DNA of 64,000 bases from Phenylobacterium sp. (GCA_018001015.1 JAGNIV010000002.1:248001-312000); one strand, 5' to 3'. Shown: positions 1 to 8,798, counted from the stretch's first letter. The notes: generated by a model not told the origin, from the sequence alone. Made by a program: numbers and translations.

Positions 1-2
1 AG

Positions 3-572
3 CAGGAGTTCCTGCAGGTGGACACCACCAACATCCTGTTCATCTGCGGCGGCGCCTTCGCCGGCCTGGAAAAGATCATCTCGGCCCGGGGCCAAGGCAC
101 CTCCATCGGCTTCGGCGCCAAGGTGTCCGACCCCGATGAACGCCGCACGGGCCAGATTTTCCGTCAGGTGGAGCCGGACGACCTGCTGCGTTTCGGCCTG
201 ATCCCGGAATTTGTCGGCCGCCTGCCGGTCATCGCGACCCTTGACGACCTGGACGAGCCGGCCCTGGTGAAGATCCTCACAGAGCCGAAGAACGCCTTCG
301 TGAAGCAGTACCAGCGTCTGTTCGACATGGAGAACGTCGGCCTGACCTTCACCGACGACGCCCTCAACGCGGTGGCCCGCAAGGCCATCATTCGCAAGAC
401 CGGCGCGCGGGGCCTGCGTTCCATTCTGGAAGGCATCCTGCTCGAGACCATGTACGAGCTGCCGACCTATGACGGCGTCGAGGAAGTGGTGGTCAACGCC
501 GAGGTCGTCGAAGGCCGGGCTCAGCCCCTGGTCATCTACGCCGAGCGCCGCGACAAGGGTGGCGCCGCCTAG
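3..572 (+). CDS. clpX: ATP-dependent Clp protease ATP-binding subunit ClpX (C-terminal part)
   Basis: Only the last 189 codons are present; the reading frame is already open at base 3, so the start lies before the window. ClpX is the AAA+ unfoldase that recognises tagged proteins and threads them into ClpP in the cytoplasm. Visible are the IGF loop (GTSIGFGA) that docks on ClpP, the segment [21 protein letters not shown] that is nearly invariant in the family, and the sensor-2 region [17 protein letters not shown]. The stop is TAG, and a perfect hairpin with a T-run follows at 600-634, so transcription probably ends here and lon is a separate unit. Identification is certain from conservation. 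Confidence 0.97.
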   Translation, partial: QEFLQVDTTNILFICGGAFAGLEKIISARGQGTSIGFGAKVSDPDERRTGQIFRQVEPDDLLRFGLIPEFVGRLPVIATLDDLDEPALVKILTEPKNAFVKQYQRLFDMENVGLTFTDDALNAVARKAIIRKTGARGLRSILEGILLETMYELPTYDGVEEVVVNAEVVEGRAQPLVIYAERRDKGGAA

Positions 573-599
573 GCGCCAAGCGTACGATACGAATATCAA

Positions 600-634
600 C
601 GACCGCGGCGTCCTCGCCGCGGTCGTTTTCGTTT
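600..634 (+). terminator. Rho-independent terminator after clpX
   Basis: An 11-bp perfect stem (CGACCGCGGCG paired with CGCCGCGGTCG) around a TCCT loop is followed by TTTTCGTTT. It lies 28 bases after the clpX stop. Confidence 0.88.
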
Positions 635-776
635 CAGATCTTCGCGCCCAAGCCTTTGAAGATCTTGGGCTAGGCGCTGTAGGCGAAGGCTCTTGCGCCT
701 GTTGTCGCGGCGCACCATTTCCTGTGTCTCGGGCGTCACCGGTTTTAGACGCATTGTCGCGGACGTTCTGGCTCAG

Positions 777-806
777 CTTGTAGAGGGGGCCAAAGCGTCC
801 ACATAA
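777..806 (+). promoter_or_regulatory. Candidate heat-shock (sigma-32-type) promoter of lon
   Basis: CTTGTAG at 777-783 and CCACATAA at 799-806, 15 bases apart, resemble the sigma-32 elements CTTGAAA and CCCCATNT. The 353-base gap 573-925 between clpX and lon otherwise holds the clpX terminator, a small dyad (CAGAC-N5-GTCTG, 851-865) and two GACTC sites (847-851 and 853-857). I see no gene in it. Heat-shock control of lon is expected from other bacteria, but the match is imperfect. Confidence 0.4.
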
Positions 807-925
807 ATGGCCGACAATTCGCCCACGCCGGGCGGACGGGCCGACCGACTCAGACTCATCGTCTGGGGGAACCCGGTCGGAATATGGGACGGGCCCTGCT
901 TTGGAAGGGGGTCCACCAGGAGTAG

Positions 926-3331
926 ATGCACATGTCTGAGATCAAGACTCTGCCCATTCTTCCGCTGCGGGACATCGTTGTCTTCCCGCACCAGCCGGTG
1001 CCGCTGTTCGTGGGCCGCGAAAAGTCTGTTCGGGCGCTCGAGGAGGCCATGAAGGCCCCGGGCAAACAGATCCTGCTCGCCACCCAAAAGGACAAGGACG
1101 ATGACGATCCGTCTCCGGACGCGATCTACGACGTCGGCGTGGTGGCGTCGGTCCTGCAGCTGCTGAAACTTCCCGACGGCACCGTGAAGGTGCTGGTGGA
1201 GGGCAAGGCCCGCGCGGGTGTGTCGAAGTTCACCGACCAGGCTGAGTTCTACGAAGCCGAGGTCGCTTTCATTACCGAGGACGGCGCGGCCTCGACCGAA
1301 GCCGAGGCGCTGTCGCGCGCCGTGGTCGAACAGTTCGAGAACTATGTGAAACTCAACAAGAAGGTGCCGCCGGAGGCGCTCGCCTCCATGCCGCAGGTCG
1401 ACTCGCCCGGCGAGCTGGCCGACCGCATCGCGTCGCACCTGTCTGTGAAGATCGCCGAGAAGCAGAACCTGCTGGAGATCTTCAATGTCGTGAAGCGCCT
1501 GGAGAAGGTCTACGCCCTTATGGAGGGCGAGATCAGCGTCATGCAGACGGAAAAGAAGATCCGGAATCGCGTGAAGCGCCAGATGGAGAAGACCCAGCGC
1601 GAGTACTACCTCAACGAACAGATGAAGGCGATCCAGCGCGAGTTGGGCGAGCAGGACGACAGCCGCGATGAGCTGATTGAACTCGAAAAGCGCATCAAGA
1701 AAACCAAGCTCTCCAAGGAGGCCCGCACCAAGGCCGACGCCGAGCTGAAGAAGCTGCGCAACATGAGTCCGATGTCGGCGGAATCCACCGTCGTGCGGAA
1801 CTATCTCGACTGGCTGCTGTCCATTCCGTGGGGCAAGGCCAAGACCAAGCCGATCGACCTGGTGAAGGCCGAGGCCGTCCTGGAGCACGACCACTACGGC
1901 CTCGAGAAGGTCAAGGAACGCATCCTCGAGTACCTGGCCGTCCAGGCCCGGACCGGTTCCCTGAAGGGGCCGATCCTCTGCCTCGTCGGTCCGCCCGGCG
2001 TGGGCAAGACCTCGCTGGGCAAGTCCATCGCCGAGGCGACGGGGCGCGAGTTCGTGCGTGTGTCCCTGGGTGGGGTGCGTGACGAGGCTGAGATCCGCGG
2101 TCACCGCCGCACCTACATCGGCTCGATGCCCGGCAAGGTCATCCAGTCGATGAAGAAGGCCAAGTCGATCAACGCCTTCTTCCTGTTGGACGAGATCGAC
2201 AAGATGGGGTCCGACTATCGCGGCGACCCGTCCTCGGCCCTGCTGGAAGTGCTGGACCCGGCTCAGAATTCGACCTTCGCCGACCACTATCTTGAGGTGG
2301 ACTACGACCTGTCGCCGGTGATGTTCGTCACCACGGCCAACAGCCTCAACATGCCCCAGCCGCTGCTGGACCGTATGGAGATCATTCGAATCCCCGGTTA
2401 CACCGAGGATGAGAAGCTGGAGATCGCCAAGCGGCACCTGCTGCCCAAGCTGACCAAGGACCATGGCTTGACGCAGGTGGAGTTCGTCGTCCCCGACGAC
2501 ACCATCCGCGACTTGATCCGCTACTACACCCGGGAGGCCGGCGTCCGGTCGCTGGAGCGGGAACTGGGCAACCTGGCGCGCAAGACCGTCCGGGACCTGG
2601 GCCGCGAGAAGCTGCTGGCCATCACCATCGATGACGAGCGGCTGGCCAAGTACGCCGGCGTCAAGAAGTACCGCTACGGCGAGACCGACGCGGAAGATCA
2701 GGTCGGGATCATCACCGGCCTGGCCTATACCGAGTTCGGCGGCGACATTCTGACCATCGAGGCGGTCAAGATGCCGGGCAAGGGCCGGATGTCGATTACG
2801 GGCAACCTGAAGGACGTGATGAAGGAGTCCATCTCGGCGGCGAACTCTTATGTCCGCAGCCGGGCGGTTCACTTCGGGATCGAGCCGCCGGTCTTCGAGA
2901 AGACCGACGTCCATATCCATGTGCCCGACGGCGCCACCCCCAAGGATGGTCCCTCCGCCGGCGCGGCCATGGCGACAGCCATTGTCTCGGTGCTGACGGG
3001 CGTCCCGATCCGCAAGGACATCGCCATGACCGGCGAGGTCACCCTACGGGGTCGGGTGACGGCCATCGGCGGCCTCAAGGAAAAGCTGCTCGCGGCCCTG
3101 CGTTCCGGGGTCAAGACCGTGCTGATCCCCGAGGAGAACATGAAGGACCTGGCCGATGTGCCCGACAGTGTGAAGCAAGGCCTGGAAATCATCCCGGTAT
3201 CCAACATCGATGAGGTCCTGGCCCTGGCCCTGACGCAGCCGCTGACGCCGATCGAATGGACCGAGCCTGTTGCGCCCGCGATCCCCGTCGCGGCCGACGA
3301 CAGCGATCCTGAGGCCATTTTGACGCACTGA
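926..3331 (+). CDS. lon: ATP-dependent protease Lon (La)
   Basis: 801 residues, normal for bacterial LonA. Lon degrades misfolded proteins and selected regulators in the cytoplasm; in Caulobacter its known targets include DnaA, CcrM and SciP. The order is an N-terminal substrate-binding domain (about 1-200), a coiled-coil region, an AAA+ domain with Walker [10 protein letters not shown] near 355-362, and a C-terminal protease domain with catalytic Ser677 ([10 protein letters not shown]) and Lys720 (GGLKEK). Two in-frame ATGs occur at 926 and 932. The AGGAG at 918-922 is only 3 bases from the first and 9 from the second, so translation may really begin at 932, giving the usual MSEIKTLP N-terminus. 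A strong terminator follows at 3357. Confidence 0.97.
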   Translation: MHMSEIKTLPILPLRDIVVFPHQPVPLFVGREKSVRALEEAMKAPGKQILLATQKDKDDDDPSPDAIYDVGVVASVLQLLKLPDGTVKVLVEGKARAGVSKFTDQAEFYEAEVAFITEDGAASTEAEALSRAVVEQFENYVKLNKKVPPEALASMPQVDSPGELADRIASHLSVKIAEKQNLLEIFNVVKRLEKVYALMEGEISVMQTEKKIRNRVKRQMEKTQREYYLNEQMKAIQRELGEQDDSRDELIELEKRIKKTKLSKEARTKADAELKKLRNMSPMSAESTVVRNYLDWLLSIPWGKAKTKPIDLVKAEAVLEHDHYGLEKVKERILEYLAVQARTGSLKGPILCLVGPPGVGKTSLGKSIAEATGREFVRVSLGGVRDEAEIRGHRRTYIGSMPGKVIQSMKKAKSINAFFLLDEIDKMGSDYRGDPSSALLEVLDPAQNSTFADHYLEVDYDLSPVMFVTTANSLNMPQPLLDRMEIIRIPGYTEDEKLEIAKRHLLPKLTKDHGLTQVEFVVPDDTIRDLIRYYTREAGVRSLERELGNLARKTVRDLGREKLLAITIDDERLAKYAGVKKYRYGETDAEDQVGIITGLAYTEFGGDILTIEAVKMPGKGRMSITGNLKDVMKESISAANSYVRSRAVHFGIEPPVFEKTDVHIHVPDGATPKDGPSAGAAMATAIVSVLTGVPIRKDIAMTGEVTLRGRVTAIGGLKEKLLAALRSGVKTVLIPEENMKDLADVPDSVKQGLEIIPVSNIDEVLALALTQPLTPIEWTEPVAPAIPVAADDSDPEAILTH

Positions 3332-3356
3332 ATCTCGGATTAACCGCAAATAATCG

Positions 3357-3390
3357 GGCGGCGCGGGTATTCCCGCGCCGCCTTCGTTTG
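3357..3390 (+). terminator. Rho-independent terminator after lon
   Basis: An 11-bp perfect stem (GGCGGCGCGGG with CCCGCGCCGCC) around a TATT loop is followed by TTCGTTT. The same T-run begins the -35 box of the hup promoter. Confidence 0.85.
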
Positions 3391-3415
3391 ACGCCTGCCG
3401 CGAGACCGCCATAAT
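3388..3415 (+). promoter_or_regulatory. Housekeeping promoter of hup
   Basis: TTGACG at 3388-3393 and CATAAT at 3410-3415, separated by 16 bases, each match 5 of 6 consensus bases. Transcription would start near 3422, giving a leader of about 65 bases that contains a G+C-rich dyad (CCGCGG...CCGCGG). Confidence 0.6.
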
Positions 3416-3487
3416 CGCGTCACGCGAAGTAACCTCGCGAACACCGCGGGGGGTCCGCGGACGTATAACGGGCTGGGAGAACACCAT

Positions 3488-3760
3488 ATGACCAAGGCCG
3501 AACTCGTCACGGCGATCGCCGAGAAGGCGGGCCTCAATAAGGCGCAGGCGAAAGACGCGCTGGAAGCCTTCATCGACTCCGTCACCGCCTCCCTGAAGAG
3601 CGGGGAAGAAGTCCGGCTTGTCGGATTCGGCAGCTTCGTGCCGGTCAACCGCGCGGCGGGTACGGCGCGCAATCCGCGCACCGGCGAAACCGTGCAGCGC
3701 CCCGCGTCGAAGACCGCGCGCTTCCGGGTTGGCGAAGGTCTGAAGAGCTCGCTGAACTAA
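3488..3760 (+). CDS. hup: DNA-binding protein HU
   Basis: 90 residues, the exact size of HU. It is a small histone-like dimer that bends DNA without sequence preference and compacts the nucleoid. The N-terminal helical dimer region (MTKAELVTAIAEKAGL), the glycine hinge VRLVGFGSF near 43-51 and the DNA-binding arm with RNPRTGE near 61-67 are all present. IHF is excluded because the arm and ends fit HU-beta better. A GGGAGA motif precedes the ATG. The gene has its own promoter (3388) and terminator (3789), so it is a single-gene unit downstream of lon, an arrangement common in proteobacteria. Confidence 0.95.
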   Translation: MTKAELVTAIAEKAGLNKAQAKDALEAFIDSVTASLKSGEEVRLVGFGSFVPVNRAAGTARNPRTGETVQRPASKTARFRVGEGLKSSLN

Positions 3761-3788
3761 ACCTCTACGGAATTTAGAGTTTTTGTGA

Positions 3789-3820
3789 GGGGCGGTCGCC
3801 GGGGAGGTGGCCGCCCCTTT
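3789..3820 (+). terminator. Rho-independent terminator after hup
   Basis: GGGGCGG at 3789-3795 pairs with CCGCCCC at 3811-3817. The stem can be extended inward with two G-T pairs and is followed by TTTC. Confidence 0.7.
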
Positions 3821-3870
3821 CACATGGGGGTTTCTGCGCGCCGGGGAGGGCGCTAAGAACCTGCCCCCGA

Positions 3871-3947
3871 GGGCGGCTAGCTCAGTTGGTCAGAGCACCT
3901 GGTTTACACCCAGGGGGTCGGGGGTTCGAGCCCCTCGCCGCCCACCA
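3871..3947 (+). tRNA. tRNA-Val (anticodon UAC)
   Basis: A full cloverleaf is visible. The acceptor stem GGGCGGC (3871-3877) pairs with GCCGCCC (3937-3943). The D-loop contains AGCTCAGTTGGTCAGAGC, the anticodon stem CCTGG/CCAGG encloses loop TTTACAC with anticodon TAC at 3905-3907, and the T-loop is GGTTCGAGCCC. The CCA end is encoded (3945-3947). It reads GUA and, by wobble, other valine codons. Confidence 0.96.
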
Positions 3948-4033
3948 TCCTGCTTCGCGCTGCGCGCTTCGCAGGACAAGTCCTGGCCGTGCATTCGAAG
4001 TAGGATGCCCTGCGAAGCCTCGGCGAAGCAGGG
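3948..4033. repeat. Pair of palindromic repeats between tRNA-Val and the GIY-YIG gene
   Basis: Two hairpin-forming units share the ends CCTGC and GCAGG. Unit one spans 3948-3976 (TCCTGC...GCAGGA) and unit two spans 4008-4033 (CCCTGC...GCAGGG, with GAAG and CGAAG inside). They are separated by about 30 bases and directly precede a small GIY-YIG nuclease gene. They look like REP-type elements; whether other copies exist elsewhere in the genome cannot be seen here. Confidence 0.5.
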
Positions 4034-4089
4034 CTAAGCCAACACACAAACCTATGGTTATGTTGTTCGCGATCACAGCGAGCCGCCGG

Positions 4090-4332
4090 ATGCACTACGT
4101 CTACCTGCTGGAAAGCATCGACCACGCCGGACAGCGGTACGTCGGCATGACCACAGACCTCACTCGGCGCTTCAAGGAGCACAACGCTGGCAAGTCGCCT
4201 CACACTTCGAAGTTCAAACCCTGGCGGCTGACCACCTACCTCGCGTTCTCTGATGAGGCGAAAGCCCTCGCCTTCGAGCGCTACCTGAAACAGGGCTCCG
4301 GCCACGCCTTCGCCAACAAGCGGCTCTGGTAG
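4090..4332 (+). CDS. Small GIY-YIG nuclease-family protein
   Basis: 80 residues, a stand-alone GIY-YIG domain. The motif appears as YVYLLES (residues 3-9) followed by YVGMTTDLTRRFKEHN (about 18-33), with the conserved Arg and the downstream Glu (AFERYLKQGSG, about 62-72). Single-domain members of this family (the YhbQ/UvrC-like group) are presumed DNA endonucleases, but most have no known substrate. I chose the ATG at 4090 because it gives the usual MHYVYLLES start; an in-frame ATG further upstream (about 4054) would add residues with no family similarity. No good ribosome site is seen. It lies just after tRNA-Val and two palindromic repeats, which suggests a mobile or repeat-associated origin. 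Confidence 0.8.
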   Translation: MHYVYLLESIDHAGQRYVGMTTDLTRRFKEHNAGKSPHTSKFKPWRLTTYLAFSDEAKALAFERYLKQGSGHAFANKRLW

Positions 4333-4367
4333 GGACAAAGCCCGTTAGCGCAGGCTAGTAGTGCCCC

Positions 4368-5279
4368 ATGCTCTACCGACCCCTTGGCGCGACCGGCCTC
4401 ACCGTCTCGGAGATCGGGTTCGGTTGCGCGAGCTGGTGGGGGCAGGGCGCCTTCGACGAAGGGGCGGCCATCGCCCTGGTCCACGCGGCGCTCGACCGCG
4501 GCGTTACCTTCTTCGACACGGGTGCGAGTTACTCCAGCGGAAATGCCGAACCGCGCCTGGGACGGGCGCTGCGTGGCCGTGATCTCTCCGCGCTGGTGAT
4601 CGCCACCAAGGCCGGCACCGCCCACAACGGGCGCCGGATCGTCCGGGACATGTCCCCGGCCGCCATCGAGGCCAGCGTCCTGCGGAGTCTCGGCAACCTG
4701 GGGCTGGAGCGCTTGCCGCTGCTGCAACTTCACGGGCCGGCGATCATCGATCTGACCGACGAGTTGCTGGCCTCGCTCGAGAGCCTGAAGGTGCGGGGAC
4801 TGATCGACGCGCTTGGCGTCAACAGTTTCGATCCCGCCGTCATCGACCACGTGGCGGGTCTGCCACAGTTCGACGTCGTCATGGTGGACTACAATGTCCT
4901 GCGGCCGGAGCGTGGCCCGCTGATCGCCCGGGCGGCGGCGGTGGGGAAGGGGGTTCTGGCAGGTATGCCGTTGGCCATGGGCCATACGGGGGGCCAGGTC
5001 CTCAAGCTGCGGACGCCGCGCGACATCTGGTACGCCCTGCGCGCGCTGAAGAACCATCGCGCCGAGGTGTTGGCGGGGCGGCGATTCGGTTTTCTGCATC
5101 AGGAGCCGGGGATCACCGGGGCCCAGGCGGCCCTCGCCTACGTCCTGGCCAACCCCAATGTCGCCTGCGCGGTCACCGGCACGACGCGGATGGGCCACCT
5201 GCTGGAGAACCTCTCGGCCTCAGGCATGGCCTTGCCGCTCGCCCTGGCGGCGCGGATCTCCCAAGCCCAGGCCACCTGA
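4368..5279 (+). CDS. Aldo/keto reductase family oxidoreductase
   Basis: 303 residues forming one TIM-barrel aldo/keto reductase. The catalytic tetrad is visible as Asp50 and Tyr55 (FFDTGASYSSG), Lys81 (IATKAG) and His122 (LQLHGP). The opening MLYRPLGATGLTVSEIGFG is typical of the YghZ/Tas and L-fucose/galactose dehydrogenase-like branch. The usual NADPH-binding tail appears as AVTGTTRMGHLLENL near 268-283. It would reduce a carbonyl, or oxidise an alcohol, with a nicotinamide cofactor in the cytoplasm; the substrate cannot be told. It sits 77 bases before a Baeyer-Villiger monooxygenase on the same strand, so both may act in one catabolic route, but this is inference. A 12-base palindrome (5275-5286) covers its stop codon. 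Confidence 0.88.
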   Translation: MLYRPLGATGLTVSEIGFGCASWWGQGAFDEGAAIALVHAALDRGVTFFDTGASYSSGNAEPRLGRALRGRDLSALVIATKAGTAHNGRRIVRDMSPAAIEASVLRSLGNLGLERLPLLQLHGPAIIDLTDELLASLESLKVRGLIDALGVNSFDPAVIDHVAGLPQFDVVMVDYNVLRPERGPLIARAAAVGKGVLAGMPLAMGHTGGQVLKLRTPRDIWYALRALKNHRAEVLAGRRFGFLHQEPGITGAQAALAYVLANPNVACAVTGTTRMGHLLENLSASGMALPLALAARISQAQAT

Positions 5280-5356
5280 CGTCAGGGCGCCCTTTTCAGC
5301 GTCCACCGGAGGCGTATCGTGCCTGAAAGAACAACAGGATCTCAGGGCAGGAAACC

Positions 5357-7282
5357 ATGGCCAAGCTCGATCTGGGTGCGCTCGACCAGGCGCTGGAGGC
5401 GGCCCATCAACCGGCCTTGGCCGCGGCCCTGGTGCAGATGACCGGCGACGTCCACTGGCTGCGGCCGGAATGGACTCCCACCTACACGCCGCTGTCGCGT
5501 GGCGAGACCGGGGTGCCCGAGGCTGAGCAGGCGAATTTTCGCGCGCAGGCCAGGGCCGCGATCACCGACTGGGTCGACAGGGGGTCTCCCGCCCCCACGA
5601 CGCCCGACGCCGGGACCCTGCGCAGGATGATGAGCTTCGTCGCCGGCGCGGATATTCCTGAGAACTATGCTGACTTCCTGAACGACGAACTGGCGATCGG
5701 CGGCCAGTCGTCCAAAGACCCGCAGTGGACCACGCCGATCCTCAAAGACGCCGCGCGGCGCATGCACGTGCTGGTGATCGGCGCCGGCATGTCGGGCCTG
5801 CTGACAGGTATCCGCTTAAACCAGGCGGGCGTCGACTTCGAGATCGTCGAGAAGAACGCCGATGTGGGGGGGACCTGGCTGGAGAACACCTATCCCGGCT
5901 GCCGGGTCGACAGCTCCAACCACATCTATTCTTACTCCTTCGAGCCCAACCACAACTGGCCCCAGCACTTCTCTACCCAGCCCGTGCTGCTGGACTACTT
6001 CCGAGGCGTCGCCGACCGCTACGATCTGCGCAAGAAGATCCGCTTCGAGACCAGCGTCGAGGAGATGGTCTGGGACGAGACCCGCGCCGTCTGGAAGGTG
6101 AGCTTGAAGACCGCCAAGGGGACCGAGCAGGTCGAGGCCACCGCGGTCATCACCGCCGTGGGCCAGCTCAACCGCCCGCGCTTGCCCGATGTGAGGGGCC
6201 GCGAGCGCTTCAAGGGCCCGGCCTTCCACTCCGCCCAGTGGCGTCACGACATCGACCTGACCGGCAAACGGGTGGCGGTCATCGGCACCGGGGCCAGCGC
6301 CTTCCAGTTCGTGCCAGAGATCGTCGGGAAGGTCGCCAGCCTGACGGTTTTCCAACGCACCCCGCCCTGGGGGTTCCCGACCTCGCACTATCACGAGGAT
6401 GTGCCGGCCGGGATGAACTGGCTGCTGGAACACATCCCAAACTACGACAAATGGTACCGCTTCTTCCTGTTCTGGATGGTCACTGACGGCCTGCTGGCCG
6501 GGGTGCGGGCTGACCCGGACTGGAAGGGAGACGAGACAGCGGTCTCCGCACCCAACGCCATGTTCCGCGCCATGGTCGCCGAGGCCCTGCGCATGCAGGC
6601 CGCCGATCGTCCCGACCTGGCCGAGAAGGTGATCCCCACCTATCCGGTCGGCGGCAAGCGCGCCCTGCTGGACAACGGCGTCTGGATCGCCGCGCTCAAG
6701 CAGCCGAATGTCGAGCTGGTCACCGACCCCCTGACCGAGATCACCGAGACCGGCGCCGTCACCGCCGACGGGACGGCCCGCGAGTTCGACGTGATCATCT
6801 ACGGCACCGGCTTTCACGCCAGCCGCTTCCTCTATCCGATGAAGATCAAGGGCCGCGGCGGGGCCGACCTGCATGAGACCTGGAACGGCGACGCGCGCGC
6901 CTATCTGGGCATGACCACGCCCGGTTTCCCCAACCTTTTCATGATCTACGGCCCCAATACCAATATCGTCGTCAATGGCTCGATCATCTTCTTTTCCGAG
7001 TGCAGCGTCCGCTACATCCTAGGCTGCCTGAAGCTGCTGGCCGAGACCGGCGCCCAGGCGATGGAGCCCAAGCCAGAGGTGCACGACGCCTTCAACATCA
7101 AGGTGGACGAGGGCAACAGGCTGATGGCCTGGGGCGCGCCGCAGGTGACCAGCTGGTACAAGAATGAGAAGGGCCGGGTCAGCCAGAACTGGCCCTTCGC
7201 CCTGGTGGACTATTGGCGCGCCACCCTGGCGCCCGACCCGCAGGACTTTGTCCTGACCAAGGAACGCCAGATGGCGGGGTAG
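5357..7282 (+). CDS. Flavin-dependent Baeyer-Villiger monooxygenase, 4-hydroxyacetophenone monooxygenase type
   Basis: 641 residues. The FAD-binding GAGMSG motif is at 142-147, the Baeyer-Villiger fingerprint FKGPAFHSAQW at 285-295 (F, G, H and W in the required places), and the NADPH-binding GTGASA near 311-316 is followed by FQRTP with the conserved arginine. An unusual extra N-terminal domain of about 130 residues precedes the FAD domain. That domain and the total length match 4-hydroxyacetophenone monooxygenase (HapE, about 640 residues), whereas cyclohexanone-type enzymes are about 540. It would insert oxygen next to a ketone using NADPH and O2, producing an ester. The neighbours do not encode an esterase, so the pathway is unknown. 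Confidence 0.88.
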   Translation: MAKLDLGALDQALEAAHQPALAAALVQMTGDVHWLRPEWTPTYTPLSRGETGVPEAEQANFRAQARAAITDWVDRGSPAPTTPDAGTLRRMMSFVAGADIPENYADFLNDELAIGGQSSKDPQWTTPILKDAARRMHVLVIGAGMSGLLTGIRLNQAGVDFEIVEKNADVGGTWLENTYPGCRVDSSNHIYSYSFEPNHNWPQHFSTQPVLLDYFRGVADRYDLRKKIRFETSVEEMVWDETRAVWKVSLKTAKGTEQVEATAVITAVGQLNRPRLPDVRGRERFKGPAFHSAQWRHDIDLTGKRVAVIGTGASAFQFVPEIVGKVASLTVFQRTPPWGFPTSHYHEDVPAGMNWLLEHIPNYDKWYRFFLFWMVTDGLLAGVRADPDWKGDETAVSAPNAMFRAMVAEALRMQAADRPDLAEKVIPTYPVGGKRALLDNGVWIAALKQPNVELVTDPLTEITETGAVTADGTAREFDVIIYGTGFHASRFLYPMKIKGRGGADLHETWNGDARAYLGMTTPGFPNLFMIYGPNTNIVVNGSIIFFSECSVRYILGCLKLLAETGAQAMEPKPEVHDAFNIKVDEGNRLMAWGAPQVTSWYKNEKGRVSQNWPFALVDYWRATLAPDPQDFVLTKERQMAG

Positions 7283-7431
7283 GCGGGCGGGGCAGGACAA
7301 GGCCGCCGGTGTCATGCTGAACGAACGGGTCCGTTGGGCGTCGGCGCTCAAGACGCGACGCGCGCCAAGCTAGACCATTGCCAGGCGTCCGATCTCATTG
7401 TTCAACTATGTGTTGAGCAGGGAGAGGCGGC

Positions 7432-8538
7432 ATGACCCAGGGCGTGGTGACGGTGCAGGGCTTGCGCCTGCGGGATGGGCCGGGCGGGGCGGTCGTGGCC
7501 CCCAGCCTCGACAAGGGCGTCGGCGTCGAGATGTTTGAATCTACGGCAGGCTGGACGCGGATCACCACGCTGAGGGCCCCTATCCGCGCCGGTTGGGTCT
7601 CCAGCCAGTTCCTCGCCCAGACCGTGGCGGTCGTCCTGCCCTCCGCACCGCCTCCCGCGCCCCCGCCGATGCCCGACGATCCCGATCATCCGGTGACTGT
7701 CGTGGGCGGCAAGGCGATCGCGCCGGACGGACGGGCCTTCGCCTCCGTCCACAAGACCGGCTTCTACACCGTCGGCCGGACATCCTTGGTGGCTTGGCTG
7801 GCGGGCAACCCGCCGCCGGCTGATGTCAAACCTTCGGCGGTGCGGGTGGTGCGCGCGATTTCGGCCAATGAGGGGCTGCTGGAGGCGATCAACTCCTACG
7901 ACAACAGCTACATGTCCTTTGGTGTCTTCCAGTGGACCTGCGGCCCCGCCACCGATGCGGGCGAACTGCCGGCCCTGCTCGCGGCGCTGAAGCGGACATC
8001 GCCGGCCGCCTTCCAGGACTGCTTCGGCCGTTATGGCCTGGATGTGAAGACCTCGGGGCCGGCGGCCACGACGGGCTATTTGGTGCTGAACGGCGTGGTG
8101 CTCGACACCGCGGCGCGGAAGCTCCAGTTGCGCGGCGCGACCTGGGCCTACCGATTCTGGCGCGCGGGGCACCACCACGACATGCGGGCTTGCCAACTGA
8201 CCTTCGCCGCCGGCCGCATCAACCGGTTCCTCGACGCCAAGGCCGCAGGCGTCGCGGTGCGCCGCTGGTTCACTTCCGAGCAGGGCGTGGCCTTGGTCCT
8301 GGACGAGCACGTCAACCGGCCGGGCCACGTGCCCGGCACCCTGGCGACCGCCATCGCCAGGATCGGAGCCCAGGACCCCACGAACTGGAAGACCGCCGAC
8401 GAGGCTAGGTTGATCGCCGCCTACGTTCTGGCCCGCAAGGCGACCAACATGACCCACCCGATGCCGCGCGCCGAACGGATCGCTGACGCGGTGAATCAGA
8501 ACACGCTGTCGGATGATCGTGGCTCGTTCATGATCTGA
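7432..8538 (+). CDS. SH3-domain protein with a lysozyme-like catalytic region
   Basis: 368 residues without signal peptide or membrane helix. Residues 1-65 look like a bacterial SH3 domain (VTVQGLRLRDGPGG...GWVSSQFL). Residues 70-86 form a proline-rich linker. From about 135 onward comes a domain whose start (AVRVVRAISANEGLLEAIN, then YDN at 156-158 and SFGVFQW at 162-168) resembles the lysozyme/transglycosylase fold, with Glu147 as the likely catalytic acid and the SxGxxQ-type motif that follows it in such enzymes. SH3 plus muramidase suggests binding and cleavage of peptidoglycan. The start ATG has a good GGGAGAGG site. There are no phage or secretion genes nearby. Function is inferred; I do not recognise a named family. 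Confidence 0.65.
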   Translation: MTQGVVTVQGLRLRDGPGGAVVAPSLDKGVGVEMFESTAGWTRITTLRAPIRAGWVSSQFLAQTVAVVLPSAPPPAPPPMPDDPDHPVTVVGGKAIAPDGRAFASVHKTGFYTVGRTSLVAWLAGNPPPADVKPSAVRVVRAISANEGLLEAINSYDNSYMSFGVFQWTCGPATDAGELPALLAALKRTSPAAFQDCFGRYGLDVKTSGPAATTGYLVLNGVVLDTAARKLQLRGATWAYRFWRAGHHHDMRACQLTFAAGRINRFLDAKAAGVAVRRWFTSEQGVALVLDEHVNRPGHVPGTLATAIARIGAQDPTNWKTADEARLIAAYVLARKATNMTHPMPRAERIADAVNQNTLSDDRGSFMI

Positions 8539-8615
8539 GACCGGGTGGCGGCCGTCACGACTCAGGGCTAACCTCACGTGTCGGATGGCTGACTCAAGAG
8601 TGATGGAGTGACGAC

Positions 8616-8798
8616 ATGGCCTACAAGTTCGAGATCTCGAAGGACAAGGCGGGCGAGTTCCGCGTGAAGTTCAAGGCGCCCAACGGGGAGATCATGTTCT
8701 CCACCGAGGGCTATTCCGCCAAGGCCTCGGCGAAGAACGCCATCGAATCCATGAAGAAGAACGGCCCCGACGCGGAAATCGACGACACCACGGTCTGA
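8616..8798 (+). CDS. YegP/UPF0339-type small protein (DUF1508)
   Basis: 60 residues: a single DUF1508 repeat. Members carry one or two copies of a small beta-beta-beta-alpha unit; here KFEISKDKAGEFRVKFKAPNG and the following YSAKASAKNAIESMKKNG correspond to one copy. The molecular role of the family is not known. The ATG at 8616 is preceded by GGAGTG. Two GACTC (GANTC) sites lie in the short upstream region (8559-8563 and 8591-8595). A hairpin with a short T-rich tail follows. Confidence 0.85.
   Translation: MAYKFEISKDKAGEFRVKFKAPNGEIMFSTEGYSAKASAKNAIESMKKNGPDAEIDDTTV

Noticed and set aside
773-2920. Open frame of about 715 codons on the minus strand opposite lon
   Set aside because: It is the antisense shadow of a G+C-rich conserved gene. 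The translation is low-complexity in His, Asp, Gly and Leu with no domain, and lon is unambiguous.
3340-3354. Possible CtrA site (TTAA-N7-TAAT) in the gap after lon
   Set aside because: The second half does not match TTAA, and it lies upstream of the lon terminator stem, a poor place for control of hup.
5275-5286. 12-base palindrome CCTGACGTCAGG over the stop of the aldo/keto reductase gene
   Set aside because: A single short palindrome without a second copy or T-run; too little to call an operator or terminator.
7432-8538. Possible prophage remnant because of the lysozyme-like protein
   Set aside because: No integrase, capsid, tail or holin genes nearby, and the composition matches the chromosome.
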